Part shown: one piece after another, positions 19,825 to 28,406 of the stretch
How the letters are laid out: each line of letters opens with the position of its first letter
Position numbering within the stretch: position 1 is the stretch's first letter
Assembly (NCBI RefSeq): GCF_000013205.1
Contig: NC_007775.1
Coordinates: forward strand, 620,001 to 684,000
DNA: 64,000 nucleotides
Source of the DNA: Synechococcus sp. JA-3-3Ab
Lineage (GTDB): Bacteria > Cyanobacteriota > Cyanobacteriia > Thermostichales > Thermostichaceae
Direction: 5' to 3'
Position numbers and translations under genes: made by a program
Notes under the pieces: generated by a model
Databases searched by the model: none
Told to the model about the DNA's origin: nothing
What the model saw: the letters and a program-made list of their open reading frames with translations, nothing else

Positions 19825-20131
19825 AGGTTGCCTCTCCCCATCAACCACACCGCTCGCCATCGCCGGTCTGTGACCCCGCAAAATCCAATGCTGCGGGCTA
19901 GAGCCTTGATTATCCCCTTATCATAGCCGCCTTTGGGCCAGGGATCCCGTTTGGCCGAGGGGGCTGCTTGCCAAGGCCCGGCTCACCGGTTGCTTCAGAC
20001 CGGCTAAAAAGGAGATAACCTAGAGAGGGCAGACCGTTTGAACCCAGAATGTACGGCTGCTCACCAACTCTGCCTCCAGTCGTGGGGTCAGCAGCCTTCT
20101 TGCTTTCGACCTTTGAGCTTCGAGGATTGCG
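19825..20131. other. Divergent intergenic region, dapA / nitroreductase
   Basis: About 300 bases between two divergent genes. No coding frame is convincing. It must hold both promoters, but I cannot place -35/-10 pairs with confidence. A GGGATCCC palindrome lies near 19942, and a short dyad ACCGGTTG...CAGACCGGC around 19986-20004. Confidence 0.4.
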
Positions 20132-20758
20132 ATGGACGCCCTAGCCGCCCTAAAAGCGCGCATCTCCGCCGACAAGTTCGATCCCAGCCGCTCTTTATCG
20201 GAGATGGAGATCCAAGAGCTGGTTGCCTATGCTACGGAAGCCCCCTCTTCCTTCAACATCCAGCATTGGCGGTTTGTTGCCGTCGCCGATCCTGCAGATA
20301 AAGAGCGCCTCAAGGCCCTGGCCTACAACCAGCAGAAGGTGGCGGATGCGGCGGTGGTGTTTATCATCTTGGGGGATCTGAAGGGCTATGAGAAGCTGCC
20401 TGAGATCGCCCAAAGGGCCGTTGCCGCCGGGATCCTCCCTGCTGAGCGGGCGGAAAGTTGGGTAAGCATGGCCCAAGCCACCTACGCCAACAACCCCACC
20501 TTGGCGCGGGACGAGGCGATTCGCTCCGGGGCGCTGGCGGCCATGGCACTGATGATCGCGGCGCAGGCGAAGGGTTTGGTGAGCGGGCCGATGATCGGCT
20601 TTGACCCTGAAGGGGTCAAGCGAGAGTTTGGGATTGCCGATCGCTACGTGCCGGTGATGCTGCTGGCGGTGGGCTACCCTGCGCCCGGCAACTTGCCGCG
20701 CAAGCCTCGCTTGGGGGTGGATGAAGTTCTGGCCTTTGGGCGAGGGCGGGAGTTTTAG
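20132..20758 (+). CDS. Nitroreductase-family flavoprotein
   Basis: FMN-dependent NAD(P)H oxidoreductase fold. The 208-residue product shows the family pattern [15 protein letters not shown] near residue 35, [26 protein letters not shown], and a C-terminal [20 protein letters not shown]. Such enzymes reduce nitro groups, quinones or flavins; the physiological substrate cannot be read from the sequence. It stands alone, followed by an insertion element starting about 20 bases after its stop. Confidence 0.85.
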   Translation: MDALAALKARISADKFDPSRSLSEMEIQELVAYATEAPSSFNIQHWRFVAVADPADKERLKALAYNQQKVADAAVVFIILGDLKGYEKLPEIAQRAVAAGILPAERAESWVSMAQATYANNPTLARDEAIRSGALAAMALMIAAQAKGLVSGPMIGFDPEGVKREFGIADRYVPVMLLAVGYPAPGNLPRKPRLGVDEVLAFGRGREF

Positions 20759-20843
20759 CTAATCCGCCGTTCGCGCTAGCGGGACGTAGTCCTGGAAGCC
20801 CCGCTCTGTACCCCCCTATATCCCAGCCCCCCAGCCCCCCAGT

Positions 20844-20861
20844 CCCCCCGTATACGGGGGG
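20844..20861. repeat. GC-palindrome CCCCCCGTATACGGGGGG, copy 1
   Basis: Perfect 18-base palindrome flanked by further C- and G-runs. The same sequence occurs at 51553-51570 and, with one change that breaks the symmetry, at 55204-55221. All three are inside IS605-type remains. Confidence 0.85.
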
Positions 20862-20949
20862 ATATAGGGGGGCGGAGGGATGTAGGGGGGCGGGCCGGCC
20901 AGAGTCGGGATGAGAGGCGGGAGCGTTCAACAGGTACGATGCATTCATC

Positions 20950-21884
20950 ATGAGAACCGCTTACCAGTACCGCTTGCGCCCTACTGCTAGCCAAGTCGCC
21001 CTGATGGGTGAGTGGCTGGAGCTGCTGCGTAGGCAGTACAACTATCGCCTGGCAGAACGGTTCAACGGGTGGGAGCAAAATCGCTGCAACAGCCACGCTT
21101 GCCCGTTGACAGTCTGCCATCTGCCTGTGTTGAAAGACAAGCCCACCTTCGACTCACAGAAACGAGACTTGGTAAACACAAAGGCTCTCTTCCCCGAATA
21201 CCAAGCGATTCATTCCCAGGTGCTCCAAGACTGCCTACAGCGGGTGCAAAGGGCCTTTGACCGATGGCTAAAAGGCGACTGTAACGGCAAGCGGGCAGGC
21301 AGGCCTAGGTTTAAGGGAGTAGGGCGGTATCGCTCCTTCACCTTCCCTCAGATGAAGCAGGACTGCATTCGAGGGCAGTTTATCCATCTGCCCAAGGTTG
21401 GGCCGGTCAAGCTGGTCCAACACCGCCCTTTGCCCGACGGTTTTACAAAGTAGCCAACCAGCGCAAAGATTTTCACTACAAGATGGCAAAGAAGTTGTTA
21501 AGTAAGGGGAAGCACATTGCTCATGAGGCGCTTACTATTAGGGGTCTGGCTAGAAGCAGACTAGCCAAATCTGTTGATGATGCCGGGTGGGGTGAGTTCC
21601 TGCAAATTTTGGCAGCCAAGGCTGAAAGAGCTGGGCTGTTGACGATTGCAGGGGATCCCCGCGGCAGCAGTCAAGGGTGCTCGGGGTGTGGTCGAGATGT
21701 GCCCAAAAAGCTGCATGAGCGGTGGCACGATTGTCCGCACTGTGGGTTGAGGATTGGCAGGGATCACAACTCGGCGAGGGTCATCAAATCCAGAGCGGTG
21801 GGGCGTCCCGTTCTTCAAGCTCAGGAAATGTCCTGCTATTGGGCAGGAGTCACTGGGAAGCCCGCACTCTATGCGTCAGCATGA
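20950..21884 (+). pseudogene. tnpB with the central RuvC-I part deleted
   Basis: Codons from 20950 to about 21446 give the normal N-terminal half of a cyanobacterial TnpB ([19 protein letters not shown], then [10 protein letters not shown] and [13 protein letters not shown]). The frame then shifts, and from about 21448 the sequence continues as [18 protein letters not shown] through the C-terminal part (GCSGCGRDVPKKLHERWHDCPHCG, zinc ribbon; RDHNSARVI, third RuvC motif). The roughly 100 residues that normally lie between, with the first catalytic Asp, are missing. One deletion explains both the loss and the frame change. The product cannot be an active nuclease. Confidence 0.88.
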
Positions 21885-21897
21885 GTGCGGGAGTACG

Positions 21898-22929
21898 TCA
21901 CGAAGCCAGAAAATTGACCAGCTTTTGCAGGCGATCCCAGGCAGCGCCGCTGGCAAGGATCTCCCGCGCTTGGGCAATTCCGGATCCCCAATCGGGAACG
22001 GCTCCGGCCACCTGCAGGGCCAAAGCGGCATTGAGGGCCACCACATCCCGCTGGGCAGGCGCTCCGGATCCTTGGAGAACTTGGGCGAGGATGGCGGCAT
22101 TTTCCGCCAAGTTCCCCCCCTGGAGGGCCTGGACAGGTGCGGGCGTAAGATCGTAATCTCGCGGGTTCAAAACTTCTGTTCGTACCAGCCCACCGGAAAG
22201 GATGCCCAGATCGGTGGGCTGATCCAACCCGGCCTCGTCCAGACCTTCGCGGCTGTGCAACACCACGGCCCTTTCCCGCCCCAACAGACGCAAGGCCTCG
22301 GCCATCACCGGCACCAGCTCCGGGGCATAAACCCCGATCACCTGGCGGTTGGGATAGAGGGGATTGACCAGGGGCCCCAAGAGATTAAAGACAGTGCGAA
22401 CTTTAAGGGCGCGGCGGTAGGGGATCACCGCCCGCATGGCCGGGTGCCAGTGGGGGGCAAAGAGAAAGGTGATGCCCACTTCCGCCACCGCCGCCCGCAC
22501 TTGCTCTGGCTCAGCGCTCAGGTTCACCCCCAACGCCTCCAGCACGTCCGCCGAGCCAACCTTGCCAGAAGCAGAGCGGTTGCCGTGCTTCACGACTGGG
22601 ATCCCGGCAGCGCTGACCACGAAGGCCACGGCAGTGGAAATGTTAAACGTGCCGGCCCCATCTCCCCCGGTGCCGCAAGTATCCACCAACAGGGGCAGAT
22701 CCAGGGGGGATCCCAGGGAAGCTCGCTGCAGCACCCGCGCCATGCCGGCCAGTTCACTGGCGCTGACCCCCTTGGCTTGCAGGGCCGCCAAAATCGCTCC
22801 CGACACCACATCCGGCACTTGGTTGTGCAGCCAGCCGTTCATCAACTGTTCGGCTTGGGCTTCGCTCAGAGATTGCCGCTCCAGCAACTGTCCCAAAAGC
22901 TGGGGCCAAAGGTCAGCCGTTTCCGTCAT
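21898..22929 (-). CDS. trpD: Anthranilate phosphoribosyltransferase
   Basis: Second step of the tryptophan branch: transfers phosphoribose from PRPP to anthranilate. The 343-residue product has the PRPP/Mg motif [17 protein letters not shown] and the anthranilate site [21 protein letters not shown]. Length is normal. The stop codon TGA (21898-21900) lies at the very end of the neighbouring insertion element, which may have supplied it. No other trp gene is adjacent, as is common in cyanobacteria. Confidence 0.95.
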   Translation of the reverse strand: MTETADLWPQLLGQLLERQSLSEAQAEQLMNGWLHNQVPDVVSGAILAALQAKGVSASELAGMARVLQRASLGSPLDLPLLVDTCGTGGDGAGTFNISTAVAFVVSAAGIPVVKHGNRSASGKVGSADVLEALGVNLSAEPEQVRAAVAEVGITFLFAPHWHPAMRAVIPYRRALKVRTVFNLLGPLVNPLYPNRQVIGVYAPELVPVMAEALRLLGRERAVVLHSREGLDEAGLDQPTDLGILSGGLVRTEVLNPRDYDLTPAPVQALQGGNLAENAAILAQVLQGSGAPAQRDVVALNAALALQVAGAVPDWGSGIAQAREILASGAAWDRLQKLVNFLAS

Positions 22930-22958
22930 GGGGCGGGATCCGGGTTTTCAGCAAGCCC

Positions 22959-23759
22959 TCATCCTAGCATAGGTCTGCGGGGGCTCTTTCGGCCAAAGCG
23001 GCTAGAGATCGCGCAGCCAAGGGTCCGAGACAGGGGCAGCCGCCGCCAGATCCCTTCGCTCCCCGTGGGATCCAACAAACGCCAGGCCAGCAACCCTGCT
23101 GCCGAGAAGAAAGCCAAAGCCAGCAGCAGCGCCAGGGAGTTTTGCACGCTTTTCCAGGCGAATCCAACCTGAGATCTCCGTTGAACAGGTCGGGAGCCCT
23201 TTTGAGCGGGGGAGGGTGGTTTTGCAGAAGTTGGGGAGGGGGGCAACGGAGCAGCGGGAATGGGAGGCCCTGGCAGCCGCTTCCAAGCCATAGCCACAGC
23301 CTGGGGGCGCTGGCGCTGGCGCATCCACCGGTTGAGCTCGGCCAGAGAGATGGCACAGAGGTTGGCAAGGCCCAGCCCCTGCACTCGCTCGACCAAGGGT
23401 CGGTCGTTGCTCACCACCACCACCAGGGATCCCGGCTGCTGTTGGGCCAGGGCATAGGCACACTCGGCAATGGCCTGCTCTAGGCGGACTCGCAGCGACT
23501 GCTCGCCGGCGTTGACTTCACCCACCAGGGCGCGGGCTTCTGAGACGGCAAATCCCAAACGGGGCCAGTGGCGCAAGAAGGCGCGCGCTGTCGATTCTTC
23601 TTGGGGGTCGATGGCCTGTCGGGTTAGGCGTTCTAGCTCCGCCATCACCGCCTGGGGCAGCACACACACCCCAAAACGGGCCCATTCCTGCCACAGAGCC
23701 GGGCGACCGGCCAGGATCGCAGAGCTGTCGAAAACGAGCAACGGCGAGATTTCGGCCAT
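22959..23759 (-). CDS. PIN-domain protein with C-terminal membrane segment
   Basis: The N-terminal 130 residues look like a PIN nuclease domain: VFDSSAIL (first Asp), VMAELERL (Glu), and VVVVSNDRPLVERV (later Asp). A Pro/Ser-rich linker follows, then one hydrophobic segment (LALLLALAFFSAAGLLAW) near residue 215 and a basic tail. Cyanobacteria carry several such membrane-tethered PIN proteins of unknown role. No antitoxin-like gene is next to it, so a toxin-antitoxin role is not supported. A TTG at 23789 overlapping the purN stop would add ten residues and allow translational coupling; the ATG at 23759 lacks a clear ribosome binding site. Confidence 0.65.
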   Translation of the reverse strand: MAEISPLLVFDSSAILAGRPALWQEWARFGVCVLPQAVMAELERLTRQAIDPQEESTARAFLRHWPRLGFAVSEARALVGEVNAGEQSLRVRLEQAIAECAYALAQQQPGSLVVVVSNDRPLVERVQGLGLANLCAISLAELNRWMRQRQRPQAVAMAWKRLPGPPIPAAPLPPSPTSAKPPSPAQKGSRPVQRRSQVGFAWKSVQNSLALLLALAFFSAAGLLAWRLLDPTGSEGIWRRLPLSRTLGCAISSRFGRKSPRRPMLG

Positions 23760-23785
23760 AGGGGGCGCCAGCGGCGGGCTCACCC

Positions 23786-24448
23786 TCAATTGTGCAGCTT
23801 CTCCGAGAACTTGGGGAGGCGGGATCCCTCGGCCAAACAGAGGCGGATGGCCAGCGGGTAGAGGCGGTGTTCCTGGGCCTGGATGCGCCGGTAAAGGGAT
23901 TCCACCGTATCTTCCGGCAAAACCGGTACGGCTGCTTGCGCCACAATGGGGCCGCTATCCATTTCCAACGTGACCCGGTGGACGGTGCAGCCGGTGATTT
24001 TCACGCCGTACTCCAGCGCCTGCTCCACCGCCCGCAGGCCCTTGAAGCTGGGCAAGAGGCTGGGGTGGAGGTTTAAAACCCGCTCCGGATAGGCAGACAG
24101 CAACACTTGGGTCACCAAACGCATCCAGCCGGCCATGATCACCCACTCCACCTGATACTCCTGGAGCACTTGCAAGATGGCCGCGTCCAGCGCCTCCCGG
24201 CTGGCATAGTGCCGATGGTTGAGCAGAATACAAGGGATCCCTCTTCGCCGCGCCCGCTGCCGCACGTAGGCGTCTGGATTGTTGGTGATCACGACGGCAA
24301 TTTGCGCCCGTAGCTCGCCAGCATCGATGGCTTGGGCGATGGCCTCGAAGTTGCTGCCGTTGCCGGAAGCCAAGATGCCCAGGATCCCCGGCTGGGGAGG
24401 AGCCGGGATCTCGCCGGGGTCTGGCCAGAGGAGGTTAGGCAAGTCCAT
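23786..24448 (-). CDS. purN: Phosphoribosylglycinamide formyltransferase
   Basis: Third step of purine synthesis: formyl transfer from 10-formyl-tetrahydrofolate to GAR. The 220-residue product has the family pattern ILASGNGSNFEAI, ITNNPDAYV, and the catalytic NLHPSLLPSFKG region with the distal TVHRVTLEMDSGPIVAQ. I start at the ATG 24448; a TTG at 24538 would add 30 residues without similarity. Its stop overlaps a possible TTG start of the PIN-domain gene downstream. Confidence 0.93.
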   Translation of the reverse strand: MDLPNLLWPDPGEIPAPPQPGILGILASGNGSNFEAIAQAIDAGELRAQIAVVITNNPDAYVRQRARRRGIPCILLNHRHYASREALDAAILQVLQEYQVEWVIMAGWMRLVTQVLLSAYPERVLNLHPSLLPSFKGLRAVEQALEYGVKITGCTVHRVTLEMDSGPIVAQAAVPVLPEDTVESLYRRIQAQEHRLYPLAIRLCLAEGSRLPKFSEKLHN

Positions 24449-25186
24449 ACGAAAAACTCGAGGGAGAGTCCGCAGCCCCGCTATTTTAGACCCAGCCGGA
24501 TTTGGCTGCGACCTGCTCTTGTCGGAGAGAGAGTCCAAAAACTAGGCTGCCACTGATGCTATCCAGCCTGTCCAGCACCGCTCAAACCCTGGGCAAGGAG
24601 CTGAAAGCGCTGAACTGAATTGTGCAAAAGCACGAGGTGCTGATCGCAGAAACTGATGCTGGCTCCCCGAGGAGCTCTGGCTCGCTTTGACAGGCGCAGC
24701 GGTGCTATCGAGCTCCGCCCGGCTTAGCTGCAGGAGGAAACGGGAGAGCATGACTCTAGTCAATAATAAGCTCAACTATACTGAAAATAATGTATAATAT
24801 GTTCAGTACGGATTACTATCAGTTGATCTTTCTGTTTACTTTCGAGTCTGCCAACATGGTAGCCAAAGCAAAGCAGAAAATTGGTAGTAAGACGACACGG
24901 AAACTGCGCTTTGGGTATTCTACTCAAAGCTTTGCGGGATACCGCCATTCTGTTTGGAAACAAACAGAATGCTATCGCTGCATAGTTGAACAGTGATGTT
25001 CAGCAGTGTTCAGCGTAAATGTATCAGATACGCCAAGAAATGCTGCGGATGTGGCAAGGGATCTGCAATTGGTGGCGGGATTTTCTGGAGTTTCTGCAAA
25101 GATAGGCCAAGCCAATTCCAGGAACTGGGCCTGGATCTTTCGCGGGCTGGTCTAAATTGGGAAAGCATTGACCTTGGTGTGAGAGC
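24449..25186. other. Long spacer with hairpin and repeats, no firm gene
   Basis: About 740 bases. The stretch 24760-25015 is AT-rich compared with its surroundings, which may mean a foreign or regulatory segment. It contains TATAAT at 24793-24798, a hairpin at 24946-24971, and the direct repeat GTTCAGC-AGT-GTTCAGC at about 24998-25014. A small open frame (24790-24996, 68 codons, basic C-terminal half) and a 28-codon frame (25019-25105, MYQIRQEMLRMW...) lie here; neither has a good ribosome binding site or a family I know. Confidence 0.5.
24946..24971. repeat. Perfect 11-bp inverted repeat with GAAA loop
   Basis: CATTCTGTTTG, then GAAA, then CAAACAGAATG. In RNA this would be a stable stem with a GNRA tetraloop. 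No T-run follows on either strand, so it is not a simple terminator. Confidence 0.8.
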
Positions 25187-25657
25187 ATGGCTCCCTTGAG
25201 AAAGCGACAGCGGCGATTTTGGCTTTTTGGCCTGATCGTCCTTCTGGTCGGATTGATGGGATCCCTGACGCAAGCGCAGCAAAGCCTCACCCAGGCCCAG
25301 TTGGAGCAGGCCCAATACGTGCGCAGTTGCGGCACTTGCCATGTGGCGCTGCCCGCTCAGGTGTTGCCCACCGAAACCTGGCGACGGCTGCTACAGGATC
25401 CCAACCACTACGGCCAGCAGATCCAGCCCCTGACCGGCGTGGCTTTACAACTGGCTTGGGGCTATTTGCGGCCTAATTCCCGTCCCCTGCGCCAAGGGGA
25501 ACCGGTGCCCTATCGCCTGGCCGAGTCTCGCTACTTCCGCGCTTTGCACCCGCAAGTAGACTTTCCCAACCCAGTGCGGGTGAGCGGCTGTGTGGATTGT
25601 CACCCCAAGGTCGATGCGGGAGACTTTGCCAGCCTCTCGCCGGAATGGCAATCTTGA
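25187..25657 (+). CDS. Small diheme c-type cytochrome
   Basis: The 156-residue product has a signal anchor ([17 protein letters not shown] at about 11-27) and two heme-binding motifs, CGTCH at 48-52 and CVDCH at 135-139. It should face the thylakoid lumen or periplasm. It looks like the diheme cytochrome c family known from cyanobacterial genomes, whose electron partner is unknown. Its stop lies 16 bases before the aat start, so the two are probably co-transcribed. Confidence 0.82.
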   Translation: MAPLRKRQRRFWLFGLIVLLVGLMGSLTQAQQSLTQAQLEQAQYVRSCGTCHVALPAQVLPTETWRRLLQDPNHYGQQIQPLTGVALQLAWGYLRPNSRPLRQGEPVPYRLAESRYFRALHPQVDFPNPVRVSGCVDCHPKVDAGDFASLSPEWQS

Positions 25658-25673
25658 GAGGCGCAGAGACAGC

Positions 25674-26252
25674 ATGCAGGTAGATATAGGCGCTATTCTG
25701 ACCGGATATGCCCAGGGCTACTTCCTCATGGCGGACGAAGAAACCGGATCCCTGGCCTGGTATGGCACCGAGCAGCACGCGCTGATCCCTTTGGACGAGC
25801 GGTTTCACTGTCCCCGTTCGCTGCGGCCTTTGGTGCGCGGCAGTTGCTTTCAGGTGCGGATCAACGGCGCTTTTGAGCAAGTGGTGGAGGGCTGTGCCGC
25901 TCGCCCCCAAACTTGGATTAGCTCGGAATTAAAGCAGATCTACCTTGCCCTGCACCAAGCGGGGTTTGCCCACAGCTTTGAAACCTGGCAGGGAGACACC
26001 CTAGCAGGCGGGATCCTGGGCATTGCTTTGGGGGCGGCCTTTATCGGCGAATCGATGTTTTACCGCATTCCCAACGCTTCGAAGGTGGCGCTGGTCAAGC
26101 TGGTGGAACACCTGCGGGAGCGGGGCTTTCGCCTTTTTGACGCCCAGTTGATGAACCCGCACCTGGCTCGCTTTGGGGCTTTTCTCATGGACGGACGGGA
26201 TTACCAGGAGCTGTTGCAGCAGTGCCTGCGGATCCCTTGCCGGTTTGACTGA
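25674..26252 (+). CDS. aat: Leucyl/phenylalanyl-tRNA-protein transferase
   Basis: Adds Leu or Phe from aminoacyl-tRNA to proteins with N-terminal Lys or Arg, marking them for Clp degradation (N-end rule). The 192-residue product has the typical segments [63 protein letters not shown] and [14 protein letters not shown]. The start at 25674 was chosen at the conserved beginning ([15 protein letters not shown]). It follows the diheme cytochrome gene by 16 bases. Confidence 0.92.
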   Translation: MQVDIGAILTGYAQGYFLMADEETGSLAWYGTEQHALIPLDERFHCPRSLRPLVRGSCFQVRINGAFEQVVEGCAARPQTWISSELKQIYLALHQAGFAHSFETWQGDTLAGGILGIALGAAFIGESMFYRIPNASKVALVKLVEHLRERGFRLFDAQLMNPHLARFGAFLMDGRDYQELLQQCLRIPCRFD

Positions 26253-26343
26253 GCCAGCGCCCTGGGGGGCAGGGGGTATTTATCAAGAGGGGTGGATTGG
26301 GCTAGGTTAAAGGTAGTGTTCAGCTTTTGTTCCGGCCATCCCG

Positions 26344-26526
26344 ATGTCGCAGCCCTCTCCTGTCAGCTCCACCCCTGTTGAGAAGGGATCCTCGCCTCAG
26401 GTGAGCTATACCCGCCTGGCCATGCGCAACATGGTGCGTAAAGGCAAAACCTCCCTCCTGCACTTCACTCTGACAACAGCGGGGTTGCTGGCAGTGTTGG
26501 TAGGGCTGGCGTATCTGTTTCACTGA
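26344..26526 (+). CDS. psb34: Psb34-like photosystem II assembly protein (DUF3285)
   Basis: The 60-residue product has the family core VSYTRLAMRNMVRKGKTSLLHFTLTTAGLLAVLVGLAYLF: a basic amphipathic stretch then one transmembrane helix. Psb34 is a single-helix thylakoid protein that binds photosystem II assembly intermediates near CP47. The first 18 residues (Ser/Pro-rich) are variable. It stands alone between aat and sasA. Confidence 0.8.
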   Translation: MSQPSPVSSTPVEKGSSPQVSYTRLAMRNMVRKGKTSLLHFTLTTAGLLAVLVGLAYLFH

Positions 26527-26672
26527 GTTTCACTGCCTTTGATGTTCCCTCCTAAACTTTTCCCAAAGTTAAGTGTTAGGAAGGTAAAGGACGGGCAGCG
26601 AGGGAGCCGGGTTTCGTTGGCGGCAACCTCTGCTGCTGCAGACCTCATCTTTGGCCCTTGGGACTTTTGCCT

Positions 26673-27806
26673 ATGCAAACTTCGCTAGATCGCACCTCCA
26701 CCCGTTCTGGCATTCGCCTGCTGTTGTTTGCTCAGGGTCGAGCCAATATCGAGGAACTGGCGGAGCAATTGCGTCGGCACATCCAGGGGCTGCCGGGCCA
26801 GCATCCTGCCCATCTGAAGGTGGTACCGCTGGAGGAGCACCCCTACCTAGCAGAGCACTACAAGTTGGTGGTGACGCCAGCCTTGGTGAAAGCAGAACCC
26901 CTGCCGGCTCAGGTCTTGGCGGGCGAAGATCTGGCGACGCAGTTGGAAGTGTGGTGGCCCCGCTGGCAGGGTCAGGCGGCTTTGGTTTCCTACCAGGAAG
27001 AGGCGGGTCAAGATCCTGCTCCTCCCCCGACCACCGAGGCGTTGTTGCAAATGTCGGAAGAGGTGTTTTCGCTGCGCCAGGAGCGCGCCCAACTGCGGGA
27101 GCAGTTGGACTTCAAAGACCGCGTTCTGGCCATGCTGGTGCACGATTTGCGCAGCCCCCTGACGGCTACAGCCCTGGCGGTCGAAACCCTACAGCAAGGG
27201 CGAGAAGGATCCCTGGACAAGGCGGTGGAGCGGCAGTTGTTCGAGCATGCCCGCCAGCAATTGCGCAAGATGGACAGCATGATCACCGATATTCTCGAGT
27301 CGGCCCGTGGCAGTGCCTCGGAGCTGCGGATTCGAGCCGTGGAAACTCAGTTGGCCAGCCTATGCCAGCCAGTGATCGAGGAGCTACTGCCTCGCATCCA
27401 AGCCAAGCAATTGCAGTTTCAAGCCGATATTCCGGTGGATCTGCCCACAGTTCACGTGGATCCCGACAAGATCCGCCAGGTTATTTTCAACCTGTTGGAC
27501 AATGCCATCAAGTACACTCCCGCCGGGGGATCCATCCGCCTCAACATCCTCCACCGCACCAGCCAAAAGGTACAGGTGACCGTCAGCGACACCGGCCCTG
27601 GGATCCCGGAAGCCGAGCAAGAGAACATCTTCTCCGATGCGGTGCGCCTATCCCGCGACCAACAGCAGGAAGGCTATGGCATTGGCCTTTCCCTTTGCCG
27701 TCGCATCGTGCGCGCCCACTATGGCCAGATTTGGGTGGAATCGATCCTGGGCAAGGGCAGCAGTTTTCATTTCACCTTGCCGGTGTATCGACTCTGCGGT
27801 CGCTAG
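26673..27806 (+). CDS. sasA: Circadian clock output histidine kinase SasA
   Basis: Sensor kinase that binds KaiC through a KaiB-like N-terminal domain and phosphorylates RpaA to drive rhythmic transcription. Residues 13-100 are the thioredoxin-like KaiB-type domain ([22 protein letters not shown]). The kinase has the H box with H157 ([15 protein letters not shown]), N box [10 protein letters not shown]1 DTGPGIP and G2 [13 protein letters not shown]. No membrane segments. The start at 26673 is the ATG before the KaiB-like domain. The last 35 bases overlap the convergent cupS gene. Confidence 0.93.
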   Translation: MQTSLDRTSTRSGIRLLLFAQGRANIEELAEQLRRHIQGLPGQHPAHLKVVPLEEHPYLAEHYKLVVTPALVKAEPLPAQVLAGEDLATQLEVWWPRWQGQAALVSYQEEAGQDPAPPPTTEALLQMSEEVFSLRQERAQLREQLDFKDRVLAMLVHDLRSPLTATALAVETLQQGREGSLDKAVERQLFEHARQQLRKMDSMITDILESARGSASELRIRAVETQLASLCQPVIEELLPRIQAKQLQFQADIPVDLPTVHVDPDKIRQVIFNLLDNAIKYTPAGGSIRLNILHRTSQKVQVTVSDTGPGIPEAEQENIFSDAVRLSRDQQQEGYGIGLSLCRRIVRAHYGQIWVESILGKGSSFHFTLPVYRLCGR

Positions 27807-28272
27807 CCAAGCTTTGGCCCTCGCTTTTCCCTGTTTCTCCCGAGAGCATGATCGGCCAGAACCAGTGGGGGCGCATCAGGATCACGGTGTCGATGACGTG
27901 AATGATGCCGTTGTCCGCCTCGATATCCGCCTGGATAACGGTGGCATTGTTCACCTCAAACACGTCCCCCTCGATAAACAAATCGATGGGGGATCCCTCT
28001 ACCGAGCCTACACGCTGGTACTTGGCCAAATCCGCCTTTTTCAGGCGACCGGGCACCACGTGGTAACACAAAATGCGAGTCAATTGGGGGATGTTTTGCA
28101 CTAGGGTGGTGACGGTGCCGGGGGGCAACTTGGCAAAAGCCGCATCGGTGGGCGCAAAAACAGTGAAAGGGCCAGGGCCTTTCAAAGTATCCACCAAGTT
28201 TGCCGCCTTCACGGCTGTAACCAAGGTGGAAAAACCCTCAGCAGAAACTGCAATATCGACAATATCAGGCAT
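27772..28272 (-). CDS. cupS: CupS, fasciclin-domain subunit of the CO2-uptake NDH-1MS complex
   Basis: The 166-residue product is one fasciclin domain ([66 protein letters not shown]). On its own this could be any fasciclin protein, but it follows ndhF3-ndhD3-cupA on the same strand, which is where cupS lies in other cyanobacteria; CupS is known to have this fold and to associate with CupA. An extra tail of about 30 residues after the domain runs over the end of the convergent sasA gene. Start at ATG 28272; TTG 28278 is possible. A spacer of 134 bases separates it from cupA. Confidence 0.85.
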   Translation of the reverse strand: MPDIVDIAVSAEGFSTLVTAVKAANLVDTLKGPGPFTVFAPTDAAFAKLPPGTVTTLVQNIPQLTRILCYHVVPGRLKKADLAKYQRVGSVEGSPIDLFIEGDVFEVNNATVIQADIEADNGIIHVIDTVILMRPHWFWPIMLSGETGKSEGQSLASDRRVDTPAR

Positions 28273-28406
28273 GGCCAAGATCCTTGTTTTGCTGAAGTGG
28301 GAATAAAGGTCTGGACGGCAGGTTCAGAAGAGCAGTTGGGTCCAAGCAGGATCGGGAAAAGGGAAAGCCAAAACCGACCACCTGAAATCGGCGTAATTGT
28401 CCTCAA

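Larger units (their letters stand above)
20776..21900 (+). mobile_element. IS605-type element with an internally deleted tnpB
   Basis: The left side (20776-20862) resembles the left end of the other element (AGCCCCGCTCTGTACCCCCC) and contains the perfect palindrome CCCCCCGTATACGGGGGG at 20844-20861. The right end is a hairpin with arms CCCGCACTC (21861-21869) and GAGTGCGGG (21883-21891); a related hairpin is at 55268-55298. The element abuts the stop codon of trpD at 21898-21900. No tnpA is present. Exact outer limits are approximate. Confidence 0.7.

Noticed and set aside
22959-23759. PIN-domain protein as a toxin of a toxin-antitoxin pair
   Set aside because: No small antitoxin-like gene is adjacent, and the protein is long with a membrane segment, unlike VapC.
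24790-24996. 68-codon frame in the AT-rich spacer
   Set aside because: Start lies inside the possible TATAAT box, no ribosome binding site, and the frame crosses the perfect hairpin at 24946-24971. Left as a note in the spacer entry.
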